Notes under the pieces: generated by a model
Told to the model about the DNA's origin: nothing
The model's input: only the letters and a program-made list of their open reading frames with translations
The model's database searches: none
In this document: one piece after another, positions 42,770 through 51,330 of the stretch
Layout: every line of letters begins with the position of its first letter
Numbering within the stretch: position 1 is the stretch's first letter
DNA from: Nitrospirae bacterium YQR-1
GTDB taxonomy: Bacteria > Nitrospirota > Thermodesulfovibrionia > Thermodesulfovibrionales > Magnetobacteriaceae
Assembly (NCBI GenBank): GCA_039908095.1
Contig: JAMOBJ010000001.1
Location: 310,001-374,000, forward strand
Direction of reading: 5' to 3'
Length of the DNA stretch: 64,000 nucleotides
Program-made: the position numbers and the translations under genes

Positions 42770-44416
42770 ATGAGTAAAGCCAGGATTATGATAGTAGAGG
42801 ATGAGGTAATAACCGGAATGTGTACAAGGGATATTCTGGAAAACTTGGGCTACATCGTAACCTCGCATGAGATGACGGGAGAGGCGGCTATCGGACGTGC
42901 ATTGAAAGATATCCCTGACCTGATTCTTATGGATATAAGACTGGAGGGACGATTGGATGGTATTGAGACAGCTTATGAGATATCCAGCAAAATTGATATT
43001 CCTGTCGTGTATCTTACCGCCCATTCAGATGCCGAAGTGTTGGAGCGGGCCAAAGCAACACAGCCGTTTGGTTACATGATAAAGCCATTTAACAGCAAAG
43101 AGTTACAATCTAATATTGAGATAGCCTTGTACAGACATAGTACGGAAAAGAAACTGAAGGAACTAAAGAAGAAATTAGAGGAAGAGGCGGTTTTGAGCAA
43201 GAAATTTGAGGAGGAACTGAAAAATTCTTTAAATGAGTTGAAAATGACAAAGCAATTGCTGGAGACGGTCGCAAACGGAATTACAGATGAAATACTCCTT
43301 ATTACAAAGGATTTTAAGATATTATGGGTAAACGACTCTGTGCTCAAAAAAAGAAAGAATGTAAAAACAGAGCCAGTAGGGATGTGTTGTTATGAACTGA
43401 CACATCACAGGGGCGCACCTTGCCTGTTGCCGGATACTCCGTGCCCGATAGAGGAGTTTTTAAGAACCGGGAAGGCGGCGGCGGTTAATCACATTCATTA
43501 TAACAATAGTAAAAGTTCGAAGATTTATGTTGAGGTTGCGGTGTATCCTATTATAAATGCAGTTGGAGATGTAGATAAGTTTATTCATGTATCTAGAGAT
43601 GTCACGGAGAGAATGGCAAAAGAGGATGAGATACGTTCTCTTAACAAAGCACTACAGCAGAAGATTAAGGAAGAGACGGCACTGAGGGCACATGAGAGAC
43701 GCCTGCTTGCACAACAATCCAGGCTGGCCTCTATCGGTGAGATGATAGGCGCCATAGCACATCAATGGAAACAACCCCTGACTGCTATATCTTTACTGTC
43801 ACAGGGAATAAAGGATGCATACAAATACGGAGAGATAACTAAGGAATACATGAATGAAACAGTTGCCCATATTATGAATAAAATTGATTTTATGTCAAAA
43901 ACTATTCACGATTTCAGGAATTTTCTTAAGCCGACAAAGGCCTCCACTATGTTTGACCTCAGAGACTCAATAGAAGATGTATTATCTATGTTTAGTGACA
44001 TGCTAAATACATCCAATATAGTCGTTACATTTGATAAAGGCAGCCCTTCCGAGCGGTTTTTAATTACCGGACATGAAAACGAATTCAAACATGTAGTTTT
44101 AATCCTGATAAACAATTCACGGGATGCCATCACCGCTTGTCGGGAAAACAATCTCATGAGCAGGGACATCATGGGTGAGATAAAGATTGGTCTTTCAAAG
44201 GCAGGCGGCAAGATTATATTAACAGTTGGTGACAACGGCGGAGGCATTGCAGATGATATTATCGGCAAAGTCTTTGACTCTTACTTTACGACCAAATCCG
44301 AGGACAAAGGCACGGGCATTGGTCTGTATATGAGTAAAAACATAATTGAGAGTATGGGCGGCTCTATCACATGCAAAAACATAAAGGGAGGTGCTGAGTT
44401 TAAAATAGCACTGTAG
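42770..44416 (+). CDS. Hybrid response regulator-PAS-histidine kinase
   Basis: A 548-residue cytoplasmic protein: receiver domain (about 1-122; VEDE, D55 in LMDIRLEG, IKPF), a coiled-coil linker, a PAS domain (about 165-285) with a CCYELTHHRGAPCLLPDTPC cysteine cluster, and a HisKA core with HQWKQPLTAIS (phospho-His) and HATPase motifs (NNSRDAI; DNGGGIAD; GTGIGLYMSK). The Cys-rich PAS is common in sulfate-reducing bacteria and may bind a metal or Fe-S centre. A GGTGGAGG ribosome binding site precedes the ATG. Its receiver is a likely target of the upstream kinase. Confidence 0.88.
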   Translation: MSKARIMIVEDEVITGMCTRDILENLGYIVTSHEMTGEAAIGRALKDIPDLILMDIRLEGRLDGIETAYEISSKIDIPVVYLTAHSDAEVLERAKATQPFGYMIKPFNSKELQSNIEIALYRHSTEKKLKELKKKLEEEAVLSKKFEEELKNSLNELKMTKQLLETVANGITDEILLITKDFKILWVNDSVLKKRKNVKTEPVGMCCYELTHHRGAPCLLPDTPCPIEEFLRTGKAAAVNHIHYNNSKSSKIYVEVAVYPIINAVGDVDKFIHVSRDVTERMAKEDEIRSLNKALQQKIKEETALRAHERRLLAQQSRLASIGEMIGAIAHQWKQPLTAISLLSQGIKDAYKYGEITKEYMNETVAHIMNKIDFMSKTIHDFRNFLKPTKASTMFDLRDSIEDVLSMFSDMLNTSNIVVTFDKGSPSERFLITGHENEFKHVVLILINNSRDAITACRENNLMSRDIMGEIKIGLSKAGGKIILTVGDNGGGIADDIIGKVFDSYFTTKSEDKGTGIGLYMSKNIIESMGGSITCKNIKGGAEFKIAL

Positions 44417-44433
44417 CGGTTGGGGATACGTTA

Positions 44434-44535
44434 TACCAAGCAGCCTTCAATCGTCTAACTTTGTTTGCTTTGTCACAAGCTCCTTAAATGTATGTAAAAG
44501 TACGCCTGCGTTTACTTCAGAATGCTACCTTGGTA
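44434..44535. repeat. Copy 5 of the TACCAAG inverted-repeat element, overlapping the 3' end of mqnA
   Basis: Ends TACCAAGCAGC (44434) and GCTACCTTGGTA (to 44535), flanked by TA. The interior (TTCAATCGTCTAACTTTGTT; CTTTGTCACAAGCTCC) matches copies 2 and 4. The last codons and stop of mqnA (44517-44535) lie inside its right arm. Confidence 0.75.
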
Positions 44536-45350
44536 TTACAATTACAGAGTACATCATGTTTTTTCAGATAAGTTTCAAAAAGTTGTAGTCCCTGCATATG
44601 TTTTTCAGTAAGGTCATAAGAGATATTTTCCCAGTACGAGACAAGCATGTCTTTAGAGAATATTTTAGAGCAGGGGCAGCCCTGTGCGATTTCAGAGAGG
44701 CTGTTCAATGAGCGGTTTTTTGCGCGGTTAAGAGCTAATACAAACTCTGAGAGCAGATTTTGGTTGCAATCTTTTCTTGATATCCACAGAGCAAAGACAA
44801 ACGGCAGACCGGTGTGTTCATACCACAGAGCTCCAAGGTCGTATGTGAATATTTCCGTTGAAATACCGGCACGGCAGTGAAGTTTGTACAAAGCGTTATC
44901 ACCTATCAGCAGATAGGCGGGGTGAGTGTTCAGGCCCTCGGCAAGTGTGATGCCGGTTGTCTCAATGTTGACATTTATTTCGTAAAATTCCAAAAAAATG
45001 ATCTTAAGAAGTGCCGCAGATGTTTCCGACTGGAATGAGGCAAGCACTGTGGTGCCCTCAAGCTTAGTAATATCCATTTTGCTAAACAGGATGATGCTTT
45101 TTACAGGACCAAAGGAGCTGACAGAGTGCCCGGGCACTATGTCATAAAGCTCAGGGCGTCTAAGGTACTCAATTGAGGATGAGGGGCTTACGTCTATTTT
45201 CCCCTCTCTGATTAGTGAGTTAAGATGAGAGGGCACGCCCGGGATTATTTCATAGTACTGTTTTTCTGTGGAGTTTCCTGCAATGTCCTCTTCAAGGCAC
45301 CGAAAAATTGGATATAAATTAACAAAGTTGATTTTTCCTATTTTCAGCAC
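44517..45350 (-). CDS. mqnA: Chorismate dehydratase of the futalosine menaquinone pathway
   Basis: Converts chorismate to 3-enolpyruvyl-benzoate, the first step of the futalosine route to menaquinone. 277 residues: MLKIGKINFVNLYPI start, VPSHLNSLIREGKIDVSPSS (about 38-57), SSFGPVKSIILFSK, SQTSAALLKI-like SETSAALLKIIF and LIGDNAL, in MqnA positions. It starts with GTG just after the rtcB stop and is coupled to it. The C-terminal residues NTKVAF and the stop codon come from an inverted-repeat element, so the native end may have been replaced. Menaquinone is the expected electron donor/acceptor for QmoABC. Confidence 0.93.
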   Translation of the reverse strand: MLKIGKINFVNLYPIFRCLEEDIAGNSTEKQYYEIIPGVPSHLNSLIREGKIDVSPSSSIEYLRRPELYDIVPGHSVSSFGPVKSIILFSKMDITKLEGTTVLASFQSETSAALLKIIFLEFYEINVNIETTGITLAEGLNTHPAYLLIGDNALYKLHCRAGISTEIFTYDLGALWYEHTGLPFVFALWISRKDCNQNLLSEFVLALNRAKNRSLNSLSEIAQGCPCSKIFSKDMLVSYWENISYDLTEKHMQGLQLFETYLKKHDVLCNCNTKVAF

Positions 45351-45351
45351 T

Positions 45352-46794
45352 CTAACCCTTTATAACGCCTATGGGCTTTAGCATAGCTACTTTTTTAGAT
45401 ATCTGAGCGCTGTCAACAACGCTTACCACATTTGCAATATCCTTATACGCCTCCGGCATTTCCTCGGCAAGCGTGCCTCTGCCGGCACTTGTGGCTGTAA
45501 CTCCGGCCTCAAGGAGTTCCTGCCGTATTTGCCTGCCCTTTGCCGCCCTTATAGCGCCGTGGCGAGACAGTAGTCTGCCTGCTCCGTGACAGGTTGAGCC
45601 GTAAGTTTCCGTCATTGCCTGCGGGGTGCCGATTAGTACAAAGGAGGAGCGCCCCATATCGCCTGGAATCAAAACCGGCTGCCCGACAGCTTTGTAAATA
45701 TCGGGAAGCTCAGGGTGCCCTGCAGGAAATGCCCGCGTTGCCCCTTTTCTGTGAACAACCAGTTTGATGTCACGGTTTCCAACTCTGTGGGTTTCCACTT
45801 TAGCGATGTTATGTGCAACGTCATATATAAGACTCAGGCCGGCACTTGAAGGAGAGCCTCTCATTGCCGTAATGAAGGACTCTGACACAAGGTGCATAAT
45901 GCACTGCCTGTTAGCCCAGGCATAGTTGGCGGCCCCCTTCATAGCGGCAAAGTAATCCTGTGCCTCCTGTGAATAAAATGGAGCGCAAGCTAACTCCCTG
46001 TCGTGCAGCTCGATTCCGTACTTTTTAGAGGCTTTTTCCATCAAAGGAAGGAAATCCGTGCAGACCTGATGTCCAAGCCCCCGAGAGCCGGTGTGAATCA
46101 TGACAGTTACCTGTCCCTCAAAAAGTCCGAAAACCTGTGCAGCTCTTTCATTAAATATCTTGCTTACATACTGGATTTCGATAAAGTGATTACCTGAGCC
46201 CAGGGTTCCCTGCTGGTTTCTGCCCCGTTCCAAGGCTTTTTCACTTATTACGGAAGAGTCGGCGCCTTCCAGCACTCCGTCTGATTCGGTTTTTTCCAGA
46301 TCGGAGGCACTGCCGTAACCCCGCCCGAGAGCCCACAGTGCGCCTTTTACTATGATTTTTTTTTGCTCATCGGGGCTTAGTCTGATCTTGCCCTTTGAGC
46401 CAACCCCGGAGGGAACACTGTTATATATGGCTGAGACAAGATCGTTTATCCTGGGAAGAACCTCCTGCCTTGTGAGATTGCTTCTAAGCAGCCGCACTCC
46501 GCAGTTTATATCATAACCGACTCCACCGGGAGAGATTATCCCCTCGTTTATATCAAATGCCGCCACACCGCCTATGGCAAAACCGTATCCGGTATGAATA
46601 TCCGGCATGGCAAGAGATGCCCCGACGATGCCGGGCAGTGTGGATACATTTGCCACCTGCGCTATCGCCTGCGGCTCAAGAAACTCCCCAAGCTGTTCAT
46701 TTAAAAAAATCACGCCCGGCACAAGCATTCCACCCTTGTAACCTATCGGTACCTCTATCCGGTTTTCATCCTTTCTTATCAGCTTTCCTGCCAT
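45352..46794 (-). CDS. rtcB: RtcB-family 3'-phosphate RNA ligase
   Basis: GTP/Mn-dependent ligase joining 2',3'-cyclic phosphate or 3'-phosphate and 5'-OH RNA ends. 480 residues with MPDIHTGYGFAIGGVAAFD, GVGYDINCGVRL (Mn-binding Asp/Cys), GTLGSGNHFIEIQ, HTGSRGLGHQ and the C-terminal HGAGRLLSRHGA (guanylated His). An AGGTGGAGGTG site precedes the ATG. It is in an operon with archease upstream and mqnA downstream. A long perfect hairpin lies in its leader. Confidence 0.96.
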   Translation of the reverse strand: MAGKLIRKDENRIEVPIGYKGGMLVPGVIFLNEQLGEFLEPQAIAQVANVSTLPGIVGASLAMPDIHTGYGFAIGGVAAFDINEGIISPGGVGYDINCGVRLLRSNLTRQEVLPRINDLVSAIYNSVPSGVGSKGKIRLSPDEQKKIIVKGALWALGRGYGSASDLEKTESDGVLEGADSSVISEKALERGRNQQGTLGSGNHFIEIQYVSKIFNERAAQVFGLFEGQVTVMIHTGSRGLGHQVCTDFLPLMEKASKKYGIELHDRELACAPFYSQEAQDYFAAMKGAANYAWANRQCIMHLVSESFITAMRGSPSSAGLSLIYDVAHNIAKVETHRVGNRDIKLVVHRKGATRAFPAGHPELPDIYKAVGQPVLIPGDMGRSSFVLIGTPQAMTETYGSTCHGAGRLLSRHGAIRAAKGRQIRQELLEAGVTATSAGRGTLAEEMPEAYKDIANVVSVVDSAQISKKVAMLKPIGVIKG

Positions 46795-46824
46795 AACACC
46801 ACCTCCACCTGCTAAAATGATACT

Positions 46825-46853
46825 CTAAGGGGAGAGTTTCACTCTCCCCTTAG
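46825..46853 (-). promoter_or_regulatory. Perfect 13-bp hairpin in the rtcB leader
   Basis: CTAAGGGGAGAGT and ACTCTCCCCTTAG are exact inverse complements around a 3-base loop. It lies between archease and rtcB, ending about 30 bp before the rtcB start. There is no U-tract, so it is more likely an RNA-processing, stability or attenuation element than a plain terminator. A second, weaker hairpin (CAAGGG/CCCTTG, 46866-46886) precedes it. Confidence 0.5.
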
Positions 46854-46892
46854 TATCCCCTCTCACAAGGGAGCGCAGCCCCCTTGACCCCC

Positions 46893-47309
46893 TTAAATAT
46901 CCAGAATTATTTCCAGAGACGAAAAAGACTCGCCGCTTTCTATTTTAAGGCCGTGATAGGTGGCGGCTTTTATCAAAAAACCTTTTTCATGTCTGTTTTC
47001 GTCGAAAGTCTCACCTTTGACAGTGGCGCTTATATGAGTTTGAGAGAATTCTTTGATTATTATTTCCTTGCAGAGAAATCCGTTTGTGTCAAAGTTATAA
47101 ATTAGCTCATTAAGCCACGCAACGATGAGGTCAGAGGTGGACTCGGCGGTAAGGATGATTTCCATGGTATCTGCGGCCTCTATCTTATCAAAATCGGTAG
47201 TAAGTGAGGAAAACGCACAGGCCGCCTTAACAAATAACTCAGCCATGTTTGCGGCGGTTACTCTGAGCCCGATGTCGCCCGATACGTCAAGGAACTCCAC
47301 TGCGTCCAT
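46893..47309 (-). CDS. Archease (RtcB activator)
   Basis: A 138-residue partner that speeds up guanylylation and turnover of RtcB. Family pattern: DVSGDIGLRVTAANMAELF near the start, LIVAWLNELIYNFDTNGFLC (about 80-99), VKGETFDENRH (about 107-117) and the C-terminal IKAATYHGLKI. Archease next to rtcB is the classic arrangement and supports both calls. It is the first gene of the archease-rtcB-mqnA operon. Confidence 0.93.
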   Translation of the reverse strand: MDAVEFLDVSGDIGLRVTAANMAELFVKAACAFSSLTTDFDKIEAADTMEIILTAESTSDLIVAWLNELIYNFDTNGFLCKEIIIKEFSQTHISATVKGETFDENRHEKGFLIKAATYHGLKIESGESFSSLEIILDI

Positions 47310-47358
47310 ATCTTAAATTAACCCTTTGGCGGCAGCAGAGTCAATGTGAGGAGCTAAT

Positions 47359-47501
47359 AATACCAAGTAGCAGTCAAAAGAGTAACGAGGCGGCAAGGAG
47401 AAAGCGACACCTCCCCTCATAGGGGATTCCCCTTAGGGGAGACGTCAAGGAGCTTTCGACGATGCCAACAAAGTTAATCGAATGAATGCAACTTGGTATA
47501 A
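47359..47501. repeat. Copy 6 of the TACCAAGT inverted-repeat element (long form)
   Basis: About 143 bp, from AATACCAAGTAGCAGTCAAA to TGAATGCAACTTGGTATA, in reverse orientation relative to copy 3 and near-identical to it, including the central hairpin (CCCCTCATAGGGGATTCCCC). It lies between divergent archease and TPR genes. Confidence 0.85.
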
Positions 47502-47748
47502 AGATGTACTTGTGTATGGCAGGAGCTCTTGCAGGCTTTATATTTTTTAAACAAAGAACCCTAACATCTTTAAGTTAAAGATTTTTTATGTTATAATAAA
47601 CTATTAGACAGAAGAGGCCGGATGAAGTGTATCTTTGATAAGTTAAGGGAAAAGCTCCTGGCGTGTTGCCGAAGGAGACTGGAAAGAGCCTTGTACATGG
47701 GCGATTTCCTATGATTGAGGTGTGTACTAACTAATATTATGGAGTAAG
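47502..47748 (+). other. Leader region of the TPR gene, with a possible 30-residue peptide
   Basis: Contains a TATAAT box (47592-47597) and, at 47622-47714, a short frame starting MKCIFDKLREKLLACCRRRL whose start follows a weak GAGG. It could be a leader peptide or chance. Nothing else recognised. Confidence 0.25.
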
Positions 47749-49467
47749 ATGAAAGGTAGAATATTCTTTTTTTTGCAGTTGTTACTGTTGTTTAGCTTTG
47801 TTTTTAATGCAGGGGCATACGCCACCGGCGCTAATTCAAATTCAAATTCAGGTGAAAGCAGAATTGAGTATGCCTGGTACCACTACATGCTTGGAGTCAT
47901 AGCCGAGGAGCAAAATGACTGGGCAAAGGCGTTAAAGGAATTTAGAACAGCTTTAAAGGAAGACCACGACTCGCCGTATCTGAAAGTTCAGATAGCGTAT
48001 ATTTTGCTCAGGCAGGACAGAGCGGATGATTCGGTAAAGATTGCCGAGGAGGTGTTAAAGAAAAACCCCAACTATATCCCTGCCCTAAAGCTCCTGGGAG
48101 AGCTGTACAATGCACGGAAGAGCTCTGATGAATCCATAAAACTCTATGAAAAAATCATAGACCTTGACCCCAACGACACCGGTGCAATAGTGTTTTTAGG
48201 CGCACTGTATCTGTCAAAGAAAGATTACGAAAGTGCCGGCAGGGTGCTCAGGGTCTTTGTTGATAAAGATCCTTCCAATGTTATGGGAAATTATTATCTG
48301 GGTGTTATATATATGGAGACCGGTGACTTTGATAATGCAACCAAATATTTAAAAACAGCCATTACCATCAACCCGTCTTTTGACCCTGCAATTGTTTATC
48401 TGGGTATAATCAGTGAAATGAAGGGCAACAAGGACGAAGCGGCAAAACAATACAAGAGCGCCCTTGCAATAAATCCACAGAACCTGAAGGCCAGGGAGAT
48501 GCTCTCAAGGCTTTATATGACAAACAAAGACATTCCTAAGGCTATAGAGGAGTTAGAGGCACTAAGTAAAGAGTTGCCTGAAAATGTTGACATACATTTA
48601 AGAATCGGTCTGCTGTATCTTGAACAGGAAGTCTTTGACAAAGCTGTTGATGAATTTATGCTGGTTAAGTCGGCCTCGCCAAGGAACGTTTTGGCCAGAT
48701 ACTATCTTTCATTAGCATACGAGGCTTTAAGGAAATTCGATTTAGCGATTGAAGAGTTAAAACAGGCTGTCAACATATCTCCTAAGAATGTAAAAGCCTT
48801 TCTGAGACTCGCATATTTGTATAAGGAAACTAAGAATTACGAAAGGGCTGCTTATTTTTACGAGGAGCTTCTTTCTTTTGATACATCAAAGCCTGAGTAT
48901 TTCCTTTATACCGCACTCGTTTACACTAATATGAAAAATTACAATAGGGCAATGGAGCTGCTGTCTAAGGGACTGGAACTGTACCCTGACAATGAGGAAC
49001 TGTACCTTAATGTTGCCAATGTGTATGAAAAGCTGCATGACTATGATACGATGGAGAAGTATATAAAGAAGGTGATAGAGCTTAATCCCAACAACTCCGA
49101 TGCTTTAAATTACCTTGGATACTCCTACGCCGACAGAGGAATAAAGCTCGATGAGGCTCTTGAGTTAGTGAAAAAAGCCTTGAAGCTTAAACCAGACAGC
49201 GGTTATATTATGGACAGCCTCGCCTGGGTTTATTTCAAAAAGGGCAAATTCAAGGATGCCCTGAAAGAGCAGGAAAGGGCTGTAGGTTTTGTTAATGACG
49301 ACGCCACCATATTTGAACATCTTGGAGATATGTATGCCAAACTGGAGATGCACGAAAAAGCGCTTGAGGCATGGAAAAACGCTATCAAACACTATAAAGA
49401 CGAGATTGGCCTTAAAGAGCGGGTGGAAGAGAAAATAAAAAATTCAGCTAAGCCTGTGAATAATTAG
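47749..49467 (+). CDS. Secreted TPR-repeat protein
   Basis: A 572-residue protein with a signal peptide (KGRIFFFLQLLLLFSFVFNA, cleavage near AYA-TG) and about 14 tandem TPR units from residue 40 to the end, each with the W/L-x-x-LG-x-x-Y-x(8)-A pattern. A canonical example lies near 430-495 (NPNNSDALNYLGYSYADRG). Such proteins act as periplasmic or outer-membrane scaffolds, sometimes for secretion or exopolysaccharide. The specific partner is unknown. ispE starts 11 bp after its stop, so they are co-transcribed. Confidence 0.85.
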   Translation: MKGRIFFFLQLLLLFSFVFNAGAYATGANSNSNSGESRIEYAWYHYMLGVIAEEQNDWAKALKEFRTALKEDHDSPYLKVQIAYILLRQDRADDSVKIAEEVLKKNPNYIPALKLLGELYNARKSSDESIKLYEKIIDLDPNDTGAIVFLGALYLSKKDYESAGRVLRVFVDKDPSNVMGNYYLGVIYMETGDFDNATKYLKTAITINPSFDPAIVYLGIISEMKGNKDEAAKQYKSALAINPQNLKAREMLSRLYMTNKDIPKAIEELEALSKELPENVDIHLRIGLLYLEQEVFDKAVDEFMLVKSASPRNVLARYYLSLAYEALRKFDLAIEELKQAVNISPKNVKAFLRLAYLYKETKNYERAAYFYEELLSFDTSKPEYFLYTALVYTNMKNYNRAMELLSKGLELYPDNEELYLNVANVYEKLHDYDTMEKYIKKVIELNPNNSDALNYLGYSYADRGIKLDEALELVKKALKLKPDSGYIMDSLAWVYFKKGKFKDALKEQERAVGFVNDDATIFEHLGDMYAKLEMHEKALEAWKNAIKHYKDEIGLKERVEEKIKNSAKPVNN

Positions 49468-49478
49468 TTCCCACTTGT

Positions 49479-50426
49479 ATGCTTATACTAACGGCACCTG
49501 CAAAAATCAACTGGTTTTTGTACGTTACCGGCCTGAGGGCTGACGGCTACCACGATATAGCCTCTCTGTTTCAAGCTGTAAGTGTCTGTGACACTCTGGA
49601 GTTTAAGAAGACGGATGACGCCACTGTGTTTTCACCTCTTACATTGGAAAGCGACTTAAAAATACCGGCTGATGCAAATCTTGTTTCAAAAGCACTGAAA
49701 GTTTTAGCCGGTTATATAAAAAGTTCCTGTGCAACAGCCGAAAATAATGATGGCAAAATCTATATCAGACTTAAAAAGGAAATACCGTCAGAGGCAGGCC
49801 TAGGTGGCGGAAGCTCAGATGCCGCCACTGCCCTGATGGGTATGAATATGCTTTTTAACCTTAACCTCAGTACAGGGACCCTTGTAAAATTAGCATCGGA
49901 GGTTGGCTCAGATGTCCCATTTTTTATCAGAGGCACTACAGCCATGGTAGAGGGCAGAGGGGAGCTTGTTACGCCTGTGGAGCTTGACAGCACCGTGCCT
50001 CTGCTGTTGCTGAAACCCCCTGTTTCAATATCAACCCCGTGGGCTTACGGCAGGGTTGACGATATGACGGATAAAAAAATTATGAGGCATAATAAAGCTC
50101 TGAACATACCTGCTATTGTCAATGAATTTATTAAAGCAATGAAAACCGGTGATTTTCAATCTGTGGCTAGCCTAATGAGAAATGATATAGAGGAAGCAAT
50201 CAGAGGAGACTTTCCGTGGATTGATGAAATAAAAGGACTGCTAAGAAGTAAGGGAGCACTTGTGTCACTTCTCAGTGGCAGTGGCTCAGCGATTTTCGGC
50301 GCATTTGACAATGACCGGAAAAGAAATGCGGCATTGGAGTGTTTTGAAAAGAGATATCCTGATTTTTGGATAAAGCCAGCCGTAACCCTTAAATCGTCTC
50401 TGTTTTCAATAAATGACGGTCCCTAA
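49479..50426 (+). CDS. ispE: 4-diphosphocytidyl-2-C-methyl-D-erythritol kinase
   Basis: GHMP kinase of the MEP isoprenoid pathway: phosphorylates CDP-ME at the 2-hydroxyl. 315 residues with the substrate motif APAKINWFLYVTGLRADGYH (about 5-24), the ATP loop PSEAGLGGGSSDAATAL (about 103-119) and the C-terminal LSGSGSAIFGAF. It supplies isoprenoids needed for menaquinone side chains. Start ATG follows directly after the TPR gene. Confidence 0.95.
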   Translation: MLILTAPAKINWFLYVTGLRADGYHDIASLFQAVSVCDTLEFKKTDDATVFSPLTLESDLKIPADANLVSKALKVLAGYIKSSCATAENNDGKIYIRLKKEIPSEAGLGGGSSDAATALMGMNMLFNLNLSTGTLVKLASEVGSDVPFFIRGTTAMVEGRGELVTPVELDSTVPLLLLKPPVSISTPWAYGRVDDMTDKKIMRHNKALNIPAIVNEFIKAMKTGDFQSVASLMRNDIEEAIRGDFPWIDEIKGLLRSKGALVSLLSGSGSAIFGAFDNDRKRNAALECFEKRYPDFWIKPAVTLKSSLFSINDGP

Positions 50427-50467
50427 AAATTTTTTTGTAAAAAACTATAATTTATAGCTTAACTCCC

Positions 50468-50496
50468 TTGACACAAAAAAAATATATTTGTAAAAT
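50468..50496 (+). promoter_or_regulatory. Consensus promoter P1 upstream of adk
   Basis: TTGACA (50468-50473), 17-bp spacer of mostly A/T, TAAAAT (50491-50496). This is a very good sigma-70 match, about 170 bp before the adk start. Confidence 0.6.
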
Positions 50497-50541
50497 CCTA
50501 AGGTATTGCATAGTTATTTGCGTAAAGCCGGGAAGTCCGTC

Positions 50542-50571
50542 TTGACAACGGAGAATGTTTTTGTGTATGAT
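50542..50571 (+). promoter_or_regulatory. Consensus promoter P2 upstream of adk
   Basis: TTGACA (50542-50547), 18-bp spacer, TATGAT (50566-50571). It would give a leader of about 85 nt before adk. Together with P1 it is a natural entry point for the adk-sat transcript. Confidence 0.6.
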
Positions 50572-50664
50572 GTTGCCGGATGTGTTGTGCAGTTTAAGGG
50601 AATGAATGGATAAAAGGGTTAAATTTAAATAGACCAGTACCGCATTAAGACAAACGGAGGAGAT

Positions 50665-51306
50665 ATGAGATTAGTTATGCTTGGAGCGCCGGGCGCCGGC
50701 AAGGGAACTCAGGCTAAGATGCTGATAGACAAATATGGTATTCCTCAGATATCAACCGGGGATATTTTGAGAAAACATGTGGCAGACGGTACCGCCCTTG
50801 GAAAAGAGGCCAAAGGCTATATGGACAGAGGAGAACTTGTGCCCGACAGTGTGGTGATTGGCATGGTAAAAGACAGGCTTTCGCAGAGCGATTGCAAGGC
50901 TGGTTTCATACTTGATGGATTCCCACGCAACACCGCCCAAGCTGCGACCCTTGATACTGTTTTAGAGTCTATGGGAATGCCGCTTCAGAGGGCGTTAAGT
51001 GTGGATGTTGACTTTGACATCCTGATGAAGAGATTAACCGGAAGGCGTACCTGCAAGGGCTGCAACCAAATGTACAATGTTTACTTCAGTCCCCCAAAAA
51101 CTGAGGCTAAATGTGACAAGTGCAGCGGAGACCTTTATCAGAGAGATGACGATAAAGAGGATACTATCAAAAAAAGGCTCGACGTATATAAGGCTCAGAC
51201 TGAGCCTCTCATAGATTACTACGGAGGCAAGGCAATTCTGAAGAGGGTTGACGGCCAGGGCGATATAAATGAGATATTTAATAAAATAACCACGATGTTA
51301 TCATAA
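50665..51306 (+). CDS. adk: Adenylate kinase
   Basis: Interconverts 2 ADP with ATP and AMP. A 213-residue protein with the P-loop GAPGAGKGTQ (about 7-16), DGFPRN (about 84-89), and a long lid containing a zinc site (CKGCNQMYN, then CDKCSGDLYQRDDD). Placement before sat makes sense: sulfate activation consumes ATP, and AMP released by APS reductase is recycled by Adk. sat starts 24 bp after its stop. GGAGGAG ribosome binding site. Confidence 0.96.
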   Translation: MRLVMLGAPGAGKGTQAKMLIDKYGIPQISTGDILRKHVADGTALGKEAKGYMDRGELVPDSVVIGMVKDRLSQSDCKAGFILDGFPRNTAQAATLDTVLESMGMPLQRALSVDVDFDILMKRLTGRRTCKGCNQMYNVYFSPPKTEAKCDKCSGDLYQRDDDKEDTIKKRLDVYKAQTEPLIDYYGGKAILKRVDGQGDINEIFNKITTMLS

Positions 51307-51330
51307 TAAATCACAGGAGGTAGTAAAGAT

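Noticed and set aside
47622..47714. 30-residue peptide MKCIFDKLREK in the TPR-gene leader as a firm gene
   Set aside because: It has a weak ribosome binding site and no known homologue; kept only as a note in the region entry.
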